This document shows, piece after piece, positions 49,945-57,645 of a stretch of DNA of 64,000 nucleotides (positions are counted from its first letter, which is position 1; each line of letters begins with the position of its first letter). Source of the DNA: a virus; the IMG/VR virus record IMGVR_UViG_3300042887_003321, positions 41,002-105,001 of that record; one strand, written 5' to 3'. The translations under genes were made by a program, and so were the position numbers. The notes beneath the pieces are model-generated. The model searched no databases, had not been told where the DNA came from, and saw nothing but the letters and a program-made list of their open reading frames with translations.

Positions 49945-50397
49945 TTAGAATTCGCCATAATTTACCTGAAAGCATGCAATTCCCCTATCCCGCCACATCT
50001 TTACTACCTTATCCCTATCATCAAAAACGCAGAGGATTTTATTACCATCATTAAGTAATTCATCCAACCACCCGGATTTCAGTACATCATCGGGAGTGTA
50101 ATCTTTTTGAGGTCGCATATGAAGAAAATCGTAATCTACTCCATTGGATTTCAACCAAGCTTCAGTTTCGGTTTTGGATATTGAATCCCTACCCGAAAAA
50201 ATACCTACAGTATATCCGGCCGATTTCATTGCGGAAAAGGCCGAGATAACAGGCAGATTCGGTTTATCCAACTGAATGTTTTGTGGGTCAAAAAATACAC
50301 CCCAATTTAATTTACCATTCTGCTTTGTTGCTTTTTCTCGCCTAGCATCAATTAAGGCAAGAGTACCATCCAAATCAAATATAACTATAGTTTTCAT
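49945..50397 (-). CDS. 3'-phosphatase of polynucleotide kinase type (HAD family)
   Basis: The 150-residue protein starts MKTIVIFDLDGTLALIDARR (D8 and D10 of the HAD motif I) and contains TVGIFSGRDSISKTETEAWL, then NGVDYDFLHMRPQKDYTPDD and KILCVFDDRDKVVKMWRDRG. This follows the T4 PseT phosphatase domain closely. It removes 3'-phosphates from cleaved RNA so that RNA ligase can seal it. The start at 50397 follows the promoter by 4 bases, implying a leaderless mRNA. Confidence 0.85.
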   Translation of the reverse strand: MKTIVIFDLDGTLALIDARREKATKQNGKLNWGVFFDPQNIQLDKPNLPVISAFSAMKSAGYTVGIFSGRDSISKTETEAWLKSNGVDYDFLHMRPQKDYTPDDVLKSGWLDELLNDGNKILCVFDDRDKVVKMWRDRGIACFQVNYGEF

Positions 50398-50400
50398 ATA

Positions 50401-50432
50401 CAAATATACAAATTAAATTTTAAATATCCAAA
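50401..50432 (-). promoter_or_regulatory. Promoter for the 3'-phosphatase gene
   Basis: Minus strand: TTTGG (50428-50432), 19 bases, TATATTTG (50401-50408), a perfect match; the start codon follows 4 bases after the box. Confidence 0.75.
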
Positions 50433-51476
50433 TTAAAGTTTAGAAAATTTAGGTTGGATTATTTTCCATATCAACCTCGAATAATCTTTATAATCATACA
50501 TCTTAAATAAGATTGCCGGGTACTTATGCTTTTTAGCAAGTTCAGCGAACCTGGCACGATTTTCAAATTCATCGGATTTACTAAGAATCCTAAATATCCA
50601 AATATATTCATCCTCTATTTTATTGTATTTATCCACCAACTTATTTGAGTATTGGCGAATCTTATCATAAAATTCATCGGGAACATCGGTTAGGGTTGAT
50701 AGAATATCACCACCATTAGAAAGAACTTCCCATACTGCGGTAGTAGAAAGGTGGGTCATTATTCGGTGAAGTCTTAAATATTCTTCACCTTTTATTTTAA
50801 CCCTATCACCATTTGAAAAACGAACTACGAATCCTTCCTGATTGTTTTTTACCATACCTTTTAATAGGTTGTAGTTAGATATAGTATCGTATTTCTTTAC
50901 TAAATCCCAACCTTTAAAAGTAGCTGGTTCACCCCAATAAATTTCAAAAGTAGATGAATCATCTCGCAAAATTTCTTCACCGGTATCGGTTTTAATAGCA
51001 GCAAGTAAAACAAGTCGGCTCACTCCACCATAATCAACAACTATCCTATTTTCGGGATAGATTATCTCAAACAGGTAGGTGTAACCATCTACTAAAATTT
51101 CAGAAAAATTATACCTATCACCCCAATTAGCCATCCATATAGCTTGTTCGGATGTGAACGAACCACGAGTAGCATAAACAGCCCGGCCTTCCCACATAAA
51201 AACGATTCCTAAAGAACCATCCATTTTTTCAAAAACCTCAAACTTTTGGGTTGGTGTATGCTTTTTCTCTTCAATATTAAAAAACTTTTGGAATGGACGA
51301 GCAACTATTTGACCACTACCATCAGTAACAAGACCTCTACATTGTAAAGTAATCTCATCCCACAAACCTTCATATTGAACCTTTTCGGTATAGTTCCATA
51401 TAGTAAGTGGTAAGGTTGGGTGAATCTGCGAATATAACAATCCCCTCTCCTTATAATCATTTAATATATCTAACAT
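50433..51476 (-). CDS. RNA ligase 1 (RnlA-like)
   Basis: The 347-residue protein has the nucleotidyltransferase motif I FEKMDGSLG with K84, then a motif IV region EGFVVRF and motif V VKIKGEEY. T4 RnlA is 374 residues with K99. RNA ligase 1 seals tRNAs cut by host anticodon nucleases such as PrrC. Together with the separate kinase and phosphatase genes downstream, this is a complete RNA-repair set. Confidence 0.88.
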   Translation of the reverse strand: MLDILNDYKERGLLYSQIHPTLPLTIWNYTEKVQYEGLWDEITLQCRGLVTDGSGQIVARPFQKFFNIEEKKHTPTQKFEVFEKMDGSLGIVFMWEGRAVYATRGSFTSEQAIWMANWGDRYNFSEILVDGYTYLFEIIYPENRIVVDYGGVSRLVLLAAIKTDTGEEILRDDSSTFEIYWGEPATFKGWDLVKKYDTISNYNLLKGMVKNNQEGFVVRFSNGDRVKIKGEEYLRLHRIMTHLSTTAVWEVLSNGGDILSTLTDVPDEFYDKIRQYSNKLVDKYNKIEDEYIWIFRILSKSDEFENRARFAELAKKHKYPAILFKMYDYKDYSRLIWKIIQPKFSKL

Positions 51477-51492
51477 ACTAAATTTTATCTTA

Positions 51493-51747
51493 CTAATTAT
51501 AGAATAATCCTTCAGATAACTTAATGCTTAATGTATGGTCCATATAATCCCACGCGTGCATTCCTGCTATTTCCCTTAGTTTACTATCTCTAGCTAACCA
51601 CATAACACTATCATATTGTAATTCCCCAATATAATTGGAGGATTTCATTTGTTCCAAAATTGCGGAAACCGATAAGGGATACTTATCAGCCTGTCCTTCA
51701 ATTACTGCTTTAGCTTCCTGCTTCAATCGCTCAAATAGATTTTTCAT
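51493..51747 (-). CDS. Protein of unknown function
   Basis: The 84-residue protein starts MKNLFERLKQEAKAVIEGQA. The first part is an amphipathic helix, the middle IGELQYDSVMWLARDSKLRE, and the end LSIKLSEGLFYN. It follows a promoter module directly. No family is recognised. Confidence 0.55.
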   Translation of the reverse strand: MKNLFERLKQEAKAVIEGQADKYPLSVSAILEQMKSSNYIGELQYDSVMWLARDSKLREIAGMHAWDYMDHTLSIKLSEGLFYN

Positions 51748-51772
51748 AATTTTTATTTTTTAATTTACAATG

Positions 51773-51804
51773 TAAAGATATTACAGAAAGAGCAATTTTC
51801 CAAG
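51773..51804 (-). promoter_or_regulatory. Repeated promoter module
   Basis: Minus strand: CTTGG (51800-51804), 19 bases, TATCTTTA (51773-51780), with TTTAATATTGAAAG upstream. Confidence 0.7.
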
Positions 51805-51813
51805 CTTTCAATA

Positions 51814-52029
51814 TTAAATTATCGTTAAGTTTTTCTCAATAATGAGACGAACCCGTTCCCTATCAACGGAATCAAATTCAATGTCGCTTAATGGCATGCT
51901 TTCCAAATACTCATTACAGGCGGCAATAATCCCCTTTTTTGTAGTAAGTGGGTAAATACCATTACGCAACTCATAAAAAGTTATACAATATTTGTAAAAC
52001 TCTTTGATTAAAACTGAATATTTTTTCAT
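51814..52029 (-). CDS. Small protein of unknown function
   Basis: The 71-residue protein starts MKKYSVLIKEFYKYCITFYE and contains NGIYPLTTKKGIIAACNEYL. Its C-terminal helix is charged (DSVDRERVRLIIEKNL). It has its own promoter module about 20 bases upstream. Unknown. Confidence 0.55.
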   Translation of the reverse strand: MKKYSVLIKEFYKYCITFYELRNGIYPLTTKKGIIAACNEYLESMPLSDIEFDSVDRERVRLIIEKNLTII

Positions 52030-52048
52030 ATCTTTTTTTGTTACATAG

Positions 52049-52080
52049 TAAAGATACTACTAAAACCCCATATTTCCAAG
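52049..52080 (-). promoter_or_regulatory. Repeated promoter module
   Basis: Minus strand: CTTGG (52076-52080), 19 bases, TATCTTTA (52049-52056). A DnaA-box TTATCCACA lies at 52096-52104 and the palindrome at 52114-52138. Confidence 0.7.
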
Positions 52081-52113
52081 CTTTTTTCCCAAAAGTTATC
52101 CACATTTTAGGGT

Positions 52114-52138
52114 TAAAAAGTGTCCAATATATTGGACA
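52114..52138 (-). terminator. Palindromic terminator
   Basis: Minus strand: TGTCCAAT-AT-ATTGGACA then CTTTTTAA. It is about 90 bases past the stop of the 131-residue gene. Confidence 0.6.
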
Positions 52139-52225
52139 GTTCTTATTGACCTTGGGTCTGTGAATCTACAATCCCAAAAACCTCACTTATAACCGAAACA
52201 ATTCGATATGGGATTATTTTATTTA

Positions 52226-52621
52226 TTATCTACTCAAAAATGATAGTTGAACTTCTTTTAAAAGTTTCCTGCCCAATTTTTTATCAGTACGCAAGGTAGA
52301 TTTGTTTTTTACACTCAATAATGTATTAGCCCTCACCAACTTTTCTATTTCAGTTTCGTTGTAACCCATACTTTTCCACGTCTCAATTAATTTACTTTCG
52401 ATACCCCTAAGTTGTTCACTAATCTCATTTTCCATATGAGATTGGTTTATCTTAAAAAAGATATTACCACGCCTTATTTTATCCAAAAAAGAATAACCCA
52501 TACGGGACATGCAAAAGTGTTGGTAAATCTGCCTACGTTGGTTATAATCCATACCTACCATCTTTTTTTCCATAATTTCTACCGTTTCTTTGAAACGGTA
52601 CCTTTTATTATTTGCACACAT
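52226..52621 (-). CDS. Protein of unknown function
   Basis: The 131-residue protein starts MCANNKRYRFKETVEIMEKK and is helical and strongly basic (RIRRGNIFFKINQSHMENEI, KNKSTLRTDKKLGRKLLKEV). The distribution of Lys/Arg suggests nucleic-acid binding. It has a host-type promoter upstream. No recognisable fold. Confidence 0.55.
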   Translation of the reverse strand: MCANNKRYRFKETVEIMEKKMVGMDYNQRRQIYQHFCMSRMGYSFLDKIRRGNIFFKINQSHMENEISEQLRGIESKLIETWKSMGYNETEIEKLVRANTLLSVKNKSTLRTDKKLGRKLLKEVQLSFLSR

Positions 52622-52660
52622 AGTTTTATTGTTTAATATTTTTTATTTAGTTAGTTATTA

Positions 52661-52692
52661 CAAATATACGAAGTAAATTTTAATTTTCCAAA
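52661..52692 (-). promoter_or_regulatory. Promoter for the 131-residue gene
   Basis: Minus strand: TTTGG (52688-52692), 19 bases, TATATTTG (52661-52668). Confidence 0.7.
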
Positions 52693-52729
52693 TCTCAATA
52701 GAAAAATTTACTACTCATATTTGAGGACG

Positions 52730-52891
52730 TTAGTGTTCAGTTTGTTTTCCGCCACATAATAAACATAATGATATTGCGTTATTACTACTTATATAACCAG
52801 TTCCTTTACAATTAGGACAAACCGAAACACTAACAACAGATATATTCAATTGTTTTCGTCTTTTAAATAAGTTTTTAATAAATTTTATCAT
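52730..52891 (-). CDS. Small zinc-ribbon protein
   Basis: The 53-residue ORF starts MIKFIKNLFKRRKQLNISVV and has CPNCKGTGYI...CLLCGG, a DnaJ-like CxxCxGxG zinc finger. Its first 13 residues match the start of the 71-residue gene at 53274 (MINWIKNLFRSRDKQLTK), so the two share an origin. It may bind a nucleic acid or protein. Confidence 0.65.
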   Translation of the reverse strand: MIKFIKNLFKRRKQLNISVVSVSVCPNCKGTGYISSNNAISLCLLCGGKQTEH

Positions 52892-52956
52892 TTGTTTTTC
52901 ATTTTTAAGTTTGTATTCAACTGAATATATCTGAAATATGTTAGTGATAATAAAAA

Positions 52957-53202
52957 TTAAATCAATCCTTGTTTCTTTAACATATTTACGATTGCCTCTG
53001 CTGCTGCCTTAACTGAATCAGGGTCTTTTTCCATATCACCATCTTTCATAGAATAAGGCACATATCGTAAATATACTTCATCATCAATTATATCTTTAAT
53101 CATATCAATAAGTTCTTGCTCATTTTTACTATCACTAACATCAGATATATTCAAGTTTTCTTGATGTTCGTTGAAACTTTGTATGTGTCCTTTACCTTTC
53201 AT
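52957..53202 (-). CDS. Small acidic protein
   Basis: The 81-residue protein starts MKGKGHIQSFNEHQENLNIS. The phrase K.IQSFNEH.ENLNIS.VS recurs at the N-terminus of small phage proteins I have seen, of unknown function. The rest is acidic (ELIDMIKDIIDDEVYLRYVP) with a helical end (AAAEAIVNMLKKQGLI). Confidence 0.6.
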   Translation of the reverse strand: MKGKGHIQSFNEHQENLNISDVSDSKNEQELIDMIKDIIDDEVYLRYVPYSMKDGDMEKDPDSVKAAAEAIVNMLKKQGLI

Positions 53203-53273
53203 CTTCGTATTTTATTTTAGTGTATATATTAAAAAAGAAAACCTAAATATATCTGTGGTCGTTATACACAATA

Positions 53274-53489
53274 TTACTTGCTATTATTTATGTCGTCTAG
53301 GATTTTGTGAAGTCGCTCAACTTCTTCCTTTGTAAAAACAAGCATCCTAAGATTTGTCTTTTCACCATTTACATAAGTATCACAAAATCCATTTTCATCT
53401 CGTTCACCGCAAGTAATACTATGTATAACAGCAGGTTTAGTTAATTGCTTATCTCTGCTTCTAAATAAGTTTTTAATCCAATTAATCAT
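53274..53489 (-). CDS. Small protein, paralog of the zinc-ribbon gene N-terminus
   Basis: The 71-residue protein starts MINWIKNLFRSRDKQLTKPA. It shares the first 14 residues with the 53-residue zinc-ribbon protein but lacks the CxxC motifs (only ITCGERDENGFCD has two Cys). The upstream promoter region is also duplicated between the two genes. Confidence 0.6.
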   Translation of the reverse strand: MINWIKNLFRSRDKQLTKPAVIHSITCGERDENGFCDTYVNGEKTNLRMLVFTKEEVERLHKILDDINNSK

Positions 53490-53580
53490 TTGTATTTCAA
53501 TTTAAGTTTTTTACTAATTTTACGCAACTAACCAAACCTGCGTAACGTTAGAAACAATTATGTCTAACTATTTCTAACAG

Positions 53581-53611
53581 CAAATATAAGTAATAAATTT
53601 TGATTTTCCGA
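53581..53611 (-). promoter_or_regulatory. Promoter variant
   Basis: Minus strand: TTCGG (about 53607-53611), 19 bases, TATATTTG (53581-53588). The upstream sequence duplicates that at 52700-52730. Confidence 0.55.
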
Positions 53612-53663
53612 ATCTCCAAAGAAAAATTTACCACTCATATTTGATGGCGTTATGTGTAATAAA

Positions 53664-53840
53664 TTAAAACTTTAACAGCAGTGCCATTATAGTTAAACTT
53701 ATTACGCCAATTAATATCATTTTTTTGGCGTGTTTAGCACCAATCATTTTACTTTCAACAAAATCATCTGTTGTCCATAATACAAACCCTGCTGATAAAA
53801 ATAAACACCCAAAAACTAAAAAGAAATTTTGTATAAACAT
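53664..53840 (-). CDS. Small membrane protein
   Basis: The 58-residue ORF starts MFIQNFFLVFGCLFLSAGFV and has two hydrophobic spans (about 3-22 and 39-56) with a charged middle (TTDDFVESKMIGAKHAKKM). It is another short membrane protein in the early region. Function unknown. Confidence 0.5.
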   Translation of the reverse strand: MFIQNFFLVFGCLFLSAGFVLWTTDDFVESKMIGAKHAKKMILIGVISLTIMALLLKF

Positions 53841-53850
53841 ATCGTAAGTT

Positions 53851-54147
53851 TTAATTTAATCGTTCAAAGATATGACCTACAAATTCACCCCTCTGGTACT
53901 GATAGGTCCCAATGTATTTTCTTTCAATTCCCATATCCTCGTGAATAGTGTGTCCAGTTCCATAAAGCTCAAAGAATCGGTCCTCCATCTCAGCTTGTGG
54001 ATTAACTAATGCCCAAATTGTCGGATGGTTATTTTTTTCGTCAGTCTGGATGGTTAAAATCTCTGCGCCCTTTGGCATTTGCAAAGTAAACTTTTCCTTG
54101 AACCCTTCTATAAGGGTTGAAAATTTCCAAATTGTTTTCATATTCAT
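53851..54147 (-). CDS. Conserved phage protein of unknown function
   Basis: The 98-residue protein starts MNMKTIWKFSTLIEGFKEKF. It contains MPKGAEILTIQTDEKNNHPT and IWALVNPQAEMEDRFFELYG, with a TGH segment. The pattern W.....F...MP..A.IL..Q......IWALV resembles a family of small phage proteins. No motif for catalysis. Confidence 0.6.
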   Translation of the reverse strand: MNMKTIWKFSTLIEGFKEKFTLQMPKGAEILTIQTDEKNNHPTIWALVNPQAEMEDRFFELYGTGHTIHEDMGIERKYIGTYQYQRGEFVGHIFERLN

Positions 54148-54164
54148 TTTTTTAACTTACATAG

Positions 54165-54196
54165 TAAAGATACAACAGAAAACCCATATTTCCAAG
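54165..54196 (-). promoter_or_regulatory. Repeated promoter module
   Basis: Minus strand: CTTGG (54192-54196), 19 bases, TATCTTTA (54165-54172), with TTTAATATTGAAAG upstream. Confidence 0.7.
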
Positions 54197-54233
54197 CTTT
54201 CAATATTAAATTATCGTTAAGTTTAGGTTAAAG

Positions 54234-54731
54234 TTATTCACAAACAAGGTGATTTTTTACCCGTTTTTTAACCACACTACCTATCAGTATTTCACCCCGG
54301 TCCAACACCTGGTCTAACTCAATCGTTGTCGCATAATAGGATGTAGAACCTGAAGATACCCAGTCACCCTTCTTTAAATTCACAAAGAAAACAAACCATT
54401 TCATATCCTCCCCACTATCATCATACGAAACTAATAAATAATCCGATTCCCTTTTGGAATATTCTCCCCCCCTCCATACCCCAACCGTCTTAGCTGTTTT
54501 AATCTCCAACGGAACATCCCCTACCCATAAATCAGGTTCACCATCCGTAAAAGGAGAACGGATATTTGGAACGATATCCGAAAATGTTGCCTCTAAAATA
54601 TTTGATATGATTTCAGACCGTAATTTCGTAGATAAATGATTGTAATGAACTACGGACTTGAATACCTTTAACCGATTGTTCGCTTCGGTAAGTACGGCGG
54701 GCAGGTGAACCCTAATGTAATCTATTATCAT
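54234..54731 (-). CDS. PD-(D/E)XK nuclease-like protein
   Basis: The 165-residue protein has GEPDLWVGDVPLEIKTAK with D67, E76 and K78, the PD-(D/E)XK catalytic motif typical of restriction endonucleases and other nucleases. The strand pattern (VGDVPLEIKT, then YLLVSYDD, then KWFVFFVNLKK) supports the fold. It could be a homing-type or anti-host nuclease, or part of DNA processing. No partner methylase is adjacent. Confidence 0.72.
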   Translation of the reverse strand: MIIDYIRVHLPAVLTEANNRLKVFKSVVHYNHLSTKLRSEIISNILEATFSDIVPNIRSPFTDGEPDLWVGDVPLEIKTAKTVGVWRGGEYSKRESDYLLVSYDDSGEDMKWFVFFVNLKKGDWVSSGSTSYYATTIELDQVLDRGEILIGSVVKKRVKNHLVCE

Positions 54732-54769
54732 ATTGTTTTGTGTATTAATAGAACTATTAGTAAAAGGGC

Positions 54770-54826
54770 TGAGCTAAAAGGAAAGGAGCTGAGCTAAAAG
54801 GAAAAGAGCTGTATTGTATATTATAC
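54770..54826. repeat. Direct repeats gagctgagctaaaaggaaa
   Basis: About two and a half direct copies of a 20-base unit in a 237-base non-coding gap between the nuclease gene and the next gene. A polypyrimidine run (accccccccc) is near 54935. No promoter of the common type is seen. Confidence 0.6.
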
Positions 54827-54968
54827 AAGCTTTTAGGGGAGTATTTCCACAGCCAAAAAAATGACCTCTGCATGAAAACAGGTACCCCAGCCTATAACAC
54901 ATTAAATTTTTTTTGGGTTTACATTGAAATGCTACCCCCCCCCTGTCATAACACAGCGCTTCCTGCTC

Positions 54969-55280
54969 TTACCGCACTCGCTTGGATAGCGATTTCCAAT
55001 CGAATGGTACACCATGAATGGATTCTTCAAAAAACCGTCTTGCTTTTTCTGCTTTTTCTTCATCAGAAAAATGAGTTACAGCGCTTAGTTTGCTATCTAC
55101 CACCATCAGTTCAGCAATGGATACTATCTCACCCCCATATTCTTGTTGGTGTTTTTTCTTAAAGTAGTTGATTTTATTAATCGCTTTAATCTGCTTTAAT
55201 GGAGTGGATGCTTTAATCAGCTCACCTGTCCAGTATTGGATTTTAGGGATGTACCCTTCCTTATACTTAGTATTTTTCAT
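54969..55280 (-). CDS. Protein of unknown function
   Basis: The 103-residue protein starts MKNTKYKEGYIPKIQYWTGE. It is Lys-rich and helical in the middle (LKQIKAINKINYFKKKHQQE) and ends in a charged tail (DEEKAEKARRFFEESIHGVP). It shares an MKNTK start with the small gene at 49175. Unknown. Confidence 0.5.
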   Translation of the reverse strand: MKNTKYKEGYIPKIQYWTGELIKASTPLKQIKAINKINYFKKKHQQEYGGEIVSIAELMVVDSKLSAVTHFSDEEKAEKARRFFEESIHGVPFDWKSLSKRVR

Positions 55281-55293
55281 TTCTGATATGTTT

Positions 55294-55536
55294 TTAAATT
55301 CCTTTCCACTTTTTTCCTACCATCGTATTAGCGAATCGTTTGTGTTCTTCTACACACCATTGGGTTGATGTGATAGGTGGTTCGGTAACAGATTTAATGT
55401 TAGGGCTGTGTTCTAATCCTAATTTTTTTGGATTTGAGTTTATAGGGTTGTATTTAAAGTCCATTGGTCTTACTATAGTATTACTACTACTATATACTCG
55501 TTTTCTATTGAATAGGGATTGGATTAGCTTTTTCAT
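55294..55536 (-). CDS. Protein of unknown function
   Basis: The 80-residue protein starts MKKLIQSLFNRKRVYSSSNT, again with a basic amphipathic start, and has a Pro-rich middle and a basic end (NTMVGKKWKGI). The downstream TACTATATA-type repeat occurs just upstream of it on the plus strand. Unknown. Confidence 0.45.
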   Translation of the reverse strand: MKKLIQSLFNRKRVYSSSNTIVRPMDFKYNPINSNPKKLGLEHSPNIKSVTEPPITSTQWCVEEHKRFANTMVGKKWKGI

Positions 55537-55554
55537 TGCTGTTTTTATTTTTGT

Positions 55555-56502
55555 TTAATTCACCTTTTTAGTTGGGATTAGTATCATAGCTGCGTCATCT
55601 TTGACTAATTCCCAATTATAGTCATTATGAAGGTAGAATGAACGATCACTATTTTCTGTATCACAACCCCTAACTTGAATAAAATTCTTACATAACCCAA
55701 GCGAAACAGCTACATTGTTTGAAACAATGCTATCACATCCATATTGGCGTGTATGCTTTGAGAAATCAAAGTACTTGCTTTCTTCCGGAAAGCATTCAGA
55801 GTGGTTTGCTTTGATTATTGATTTCCATTTATTACAAGCCAATTCATACAACCCACGAATTGCTTCATCGGTAGTTGTCCCATCCAACTTAAAGTGTTTG
55901 GTGAGATAGTCTTTTTGTGGTGTGGTGGCCGCCTCGTAATATTCATTGAGTAATGTACGATGGATTTGAATTGTTTTTACTTCGGGGTTTGACATAGGTT
56001 TTGTATTTGTAATTTGACGGAATTGTTCTAAGGTAATTTCTTGATAATTTTTGTAATTAGGGTCGTCCCTAACGGCGGCGGCATCATCGCTGTAATAACA
56101 ACTATTATCTGATTGATGCTCTGAGAGCAGCGTATGACCGACCGAGAAGTGGTATCTTAGAAGATATTGAGTAGCGTTTTTTAGCCTCCAAGCATTGAGT
56201 TCTTCGCGGTTTTCTTCGGTGGCTTGGATGTACCATTTTGTGGGGAGTGTGTTCATGTTTTTGGGGTTAGTGATTTGGCGGAATTGTTCGAGTGTGATTG
56301 GTTGGTGATTAGGGTACTGTTCAATGCAGTCTTCTATGCAGTCTGAAAAGTAGTAACTGCCGTCTGGATGCGAGGACATTAGGGTAAATCCAATCGTGAA
56401 TATCTTCCAAGATTTGTCCGCATTTGCCCTCCACCAAGGGTAGAGTTCTGCAAAGTTCTGTTCGGTGGCTTGGATGCACCAATGTTCGGGATGTGTGTTC
56501 AT
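55555..56502 (-). CDS. Protein with internal duplication
   Basis: The 315-residue protein consists of two similar ~80-residue units (HWCIQATEQNFAELYPWWRA... LEQFRQITN and KWYIQATEENREELNAWRLK... LEQFRQITN) followed by a C-terminal domain rich in Trp and aromatic residues. The two copies differ by several indels, so the duplication is old. No catalytic motif is evident. It sits in the early-gene region and may act on host regulation. Confidence 0.6.
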   Translation of the reverse strand: MNTHPEHWCIQATEQNFAELYPWWRANADKSWKIFTIGFTLMSSHPDGSYYFSDCIEDCIEQYPNHQPITLEQFRQITNPKNMNTLPTKWYIQATEENREELNAWRLKNATQYLLRYHFSVGHTLLSEHQSDNSCYYSDDAAAVRDDPNYKNYQEITLEQFRQITNTKPMSNPEVKTIQIHRTLLNEYYEAATTPQKDYLTKHFKLDGTTTDEAIRGLYELACNKWKSIIKANHSECFPEESKYFDFSKHTRQYGCDSIVSNNVAVSLGLCKNFIQVRGCDTENSDRSFYLHNDYNWELVKDDAAMILIPTKKVN

Positions 56503-56507
56503 AAGTT

Positions 56508-56675
56508 TTATTTTGCAATTATTACCTGAAGTTTTTCAATACATTTAACACGTGTTGCAACATCGTCAAATTCTTTCACAGCTTTCTTGGCAGCCATAAC
56601 CCCACTTGCAACTACATGGTAATTACCGATTCCTCCTCCTGAGGAATTATATGCTTTTATAAGGTAAAGTTTCAT
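56508..56675 (-). CDS. Small protein of unknown function
   Basis: The 55-residue ORF starts MKLYLIKAYNSSGGGIGNYH and contains VVASGVMAAKKAVKEFDDVA. It resembles small flavin- or nucleotide-binding fragments only in Gly content. It fits between two promoter-driven genes. Confidence 0.5.
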   Translation of the reverse strand: MKLYLIKAYNSSGGGIGNYHVVASGVMAAKKAVKEFDDVATRVKCIEKLQVIIAK

Positions 56676-56692
56676 AACCTTTTTATTTTTGT

Positions 56693-57211
56693 TTAATTCT
56701 TCTCATGCGAATAGTAGTTATTTCTTTCTAAGAACTCCGACGGAAAATAATCAGACCATTTAAGTCCCATATAATCATACTTACTACAAGTATATTGTAG
56801 TTTAGGGCAGTGTTCCCCATTCGGGAAAATTATCATCTCTATAGGAACTTTATAAGTACGGGTTGAACCAATTGGACGAACCATAACTAATACCCGGCCC
56901 ATCGCTCGTAGACGGGGTTTTTTAATAACCTCCAAATCTTGTCCAACCAACTTTGGTTCGGTACAAGTAACTATAGTACCCACTTTGAGGGTAAATTCCT
57001 CACGCCTTTTTTCCATTTCTAGTTTGTATTTCATAGCTGAAATAGTTATATTATGCAAACTAAGAAGTTTATCACTTAAAAAATCAAGCTCTTCAGAATC
57101 CAGATATTTCAATTTTTCTACGGGTGGTTTATCAGACAGTATGTAATCATACAGAAAATTAGTCTCAGTTAGTACACTTACCATCAATGGGAATTTTTCG
57201 AATTTGTTCAT
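56693..57211 (-). CDS. Protein with KOW-like domain, paralog of 58016-58303
   Basis: The 172-residue protein has a C-terminal half FTLKVGTIVTCTEPKLVGQD followed by LEVIKKPRLRAMGRVLVMVR, which matches the C-terminal half of the 95-residue protein at 58016 (LKVGDMVTCNHPKLAGKSLR). The shared block looks like a KOW/SH3-type barrel. The N-terminal part is unrelated. A role in RNA or protein binding is inferred. Confidence 0.6.
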   Translation of the reverse strand: MNKFEKFPLMVSVLTETNFLYDYILSDKPPVEKLKYLDSEELDFLSDKLLSLHNITISAMKYKLEMEKRREEFTLKVGTIVTCTEPKLVGQDLEVIKKPRLRAMGRVLVMVRPIGSTRTYKVPIEMIIFPNGEHCPKLQYTCSKYDYMGLKWSDYFPSEFLERNNYYSHEKN

Positions 57212-57217
57212 AATTGT

Positions 57218-57403
57218 TTATTTTGTTACCATTAAAGTTGCTACTACACATTCCATATCGCGAAACATTTTTACGGGCATTATAGCCTTCAAATCGTTAG
57301 TATCGTAATAGCCCAAATAATTATGATAGTGGGTTGGGAGTTTGATATTTGCGTTCTTACCTGTAATGCGTTCTACATAATTTACCACCTCTTTGATAAT
57401 CAT
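57218..57403 (-). CDS. Small protein of unknown function
   Basis: The protein has about 61 residues starting MIIKEVVNYVERITGKNANI (from 57403; an earlier Met at 57427 is less likely). It continues KLPTHYHNYLGYYDTNDLKA. No motif is recognised. It follows the 52-residue membrane protein gene. Confidence 0.55.
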   Translation of the reverse strand: MIIKEVVNYVERITGKNANIKLPTHYHNYLGYYDTNDLKAIMPVKMFRDMECVVATLMVTK

Positions 57404-57437
57404 GTAATTTCCTTTTTTTAATAACATATCTTTTATT

Positions 57438-57596
57438 TTATTCTCCGAAAATTAGTAGTAAATAGTAAAACAAAGTGTACCCACCAAGCAGAAATAGGTA
57501 GCCATATATAACCTCTTTGGGTTCATTTTTCCACATATCCCTTATTTCTTTAAACATCTCTTTCATATCTCTCATTAACTCTTTCATATCTCTCAT
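57438..57596 (-). CDS. Small membrane protein with coiled coil
   Basis: The 52-residue ORF begins in the conserved start region ATGAGAGATATG and reads MRDMKELMRDMKEMFKEIRD, an amphipathic helix with MRDMKE repeats, then one membrane span (GYLFLLGGYTLFYYLLLIFG). Its start lies 14 bases after a promoter module. Confidence 0.6.
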   Translation of the reverse strand: MRDMKELMRDMKEMFKEIRDMWKNEPKEVIYGYLFLLGGYTLFYYLLLIFGE

Positions 57597-57609
57597 TTAA
57601 CTTACAAAG

Positions 57610-57641
57610 TAAAGATAGTACATAAAGGGTAAAGTTCCAAG
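57610..57641 (-). promoter_or_regulatory. Repeated promoter module
   Basis: Minus strand: CTTGG (57637-57641), 19 bases, TATCTTTA (57610-57617), ATTTAACATAGAAAG upstream. Confidence 0.7.
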
Positions 57642-57645
57642 CTTT

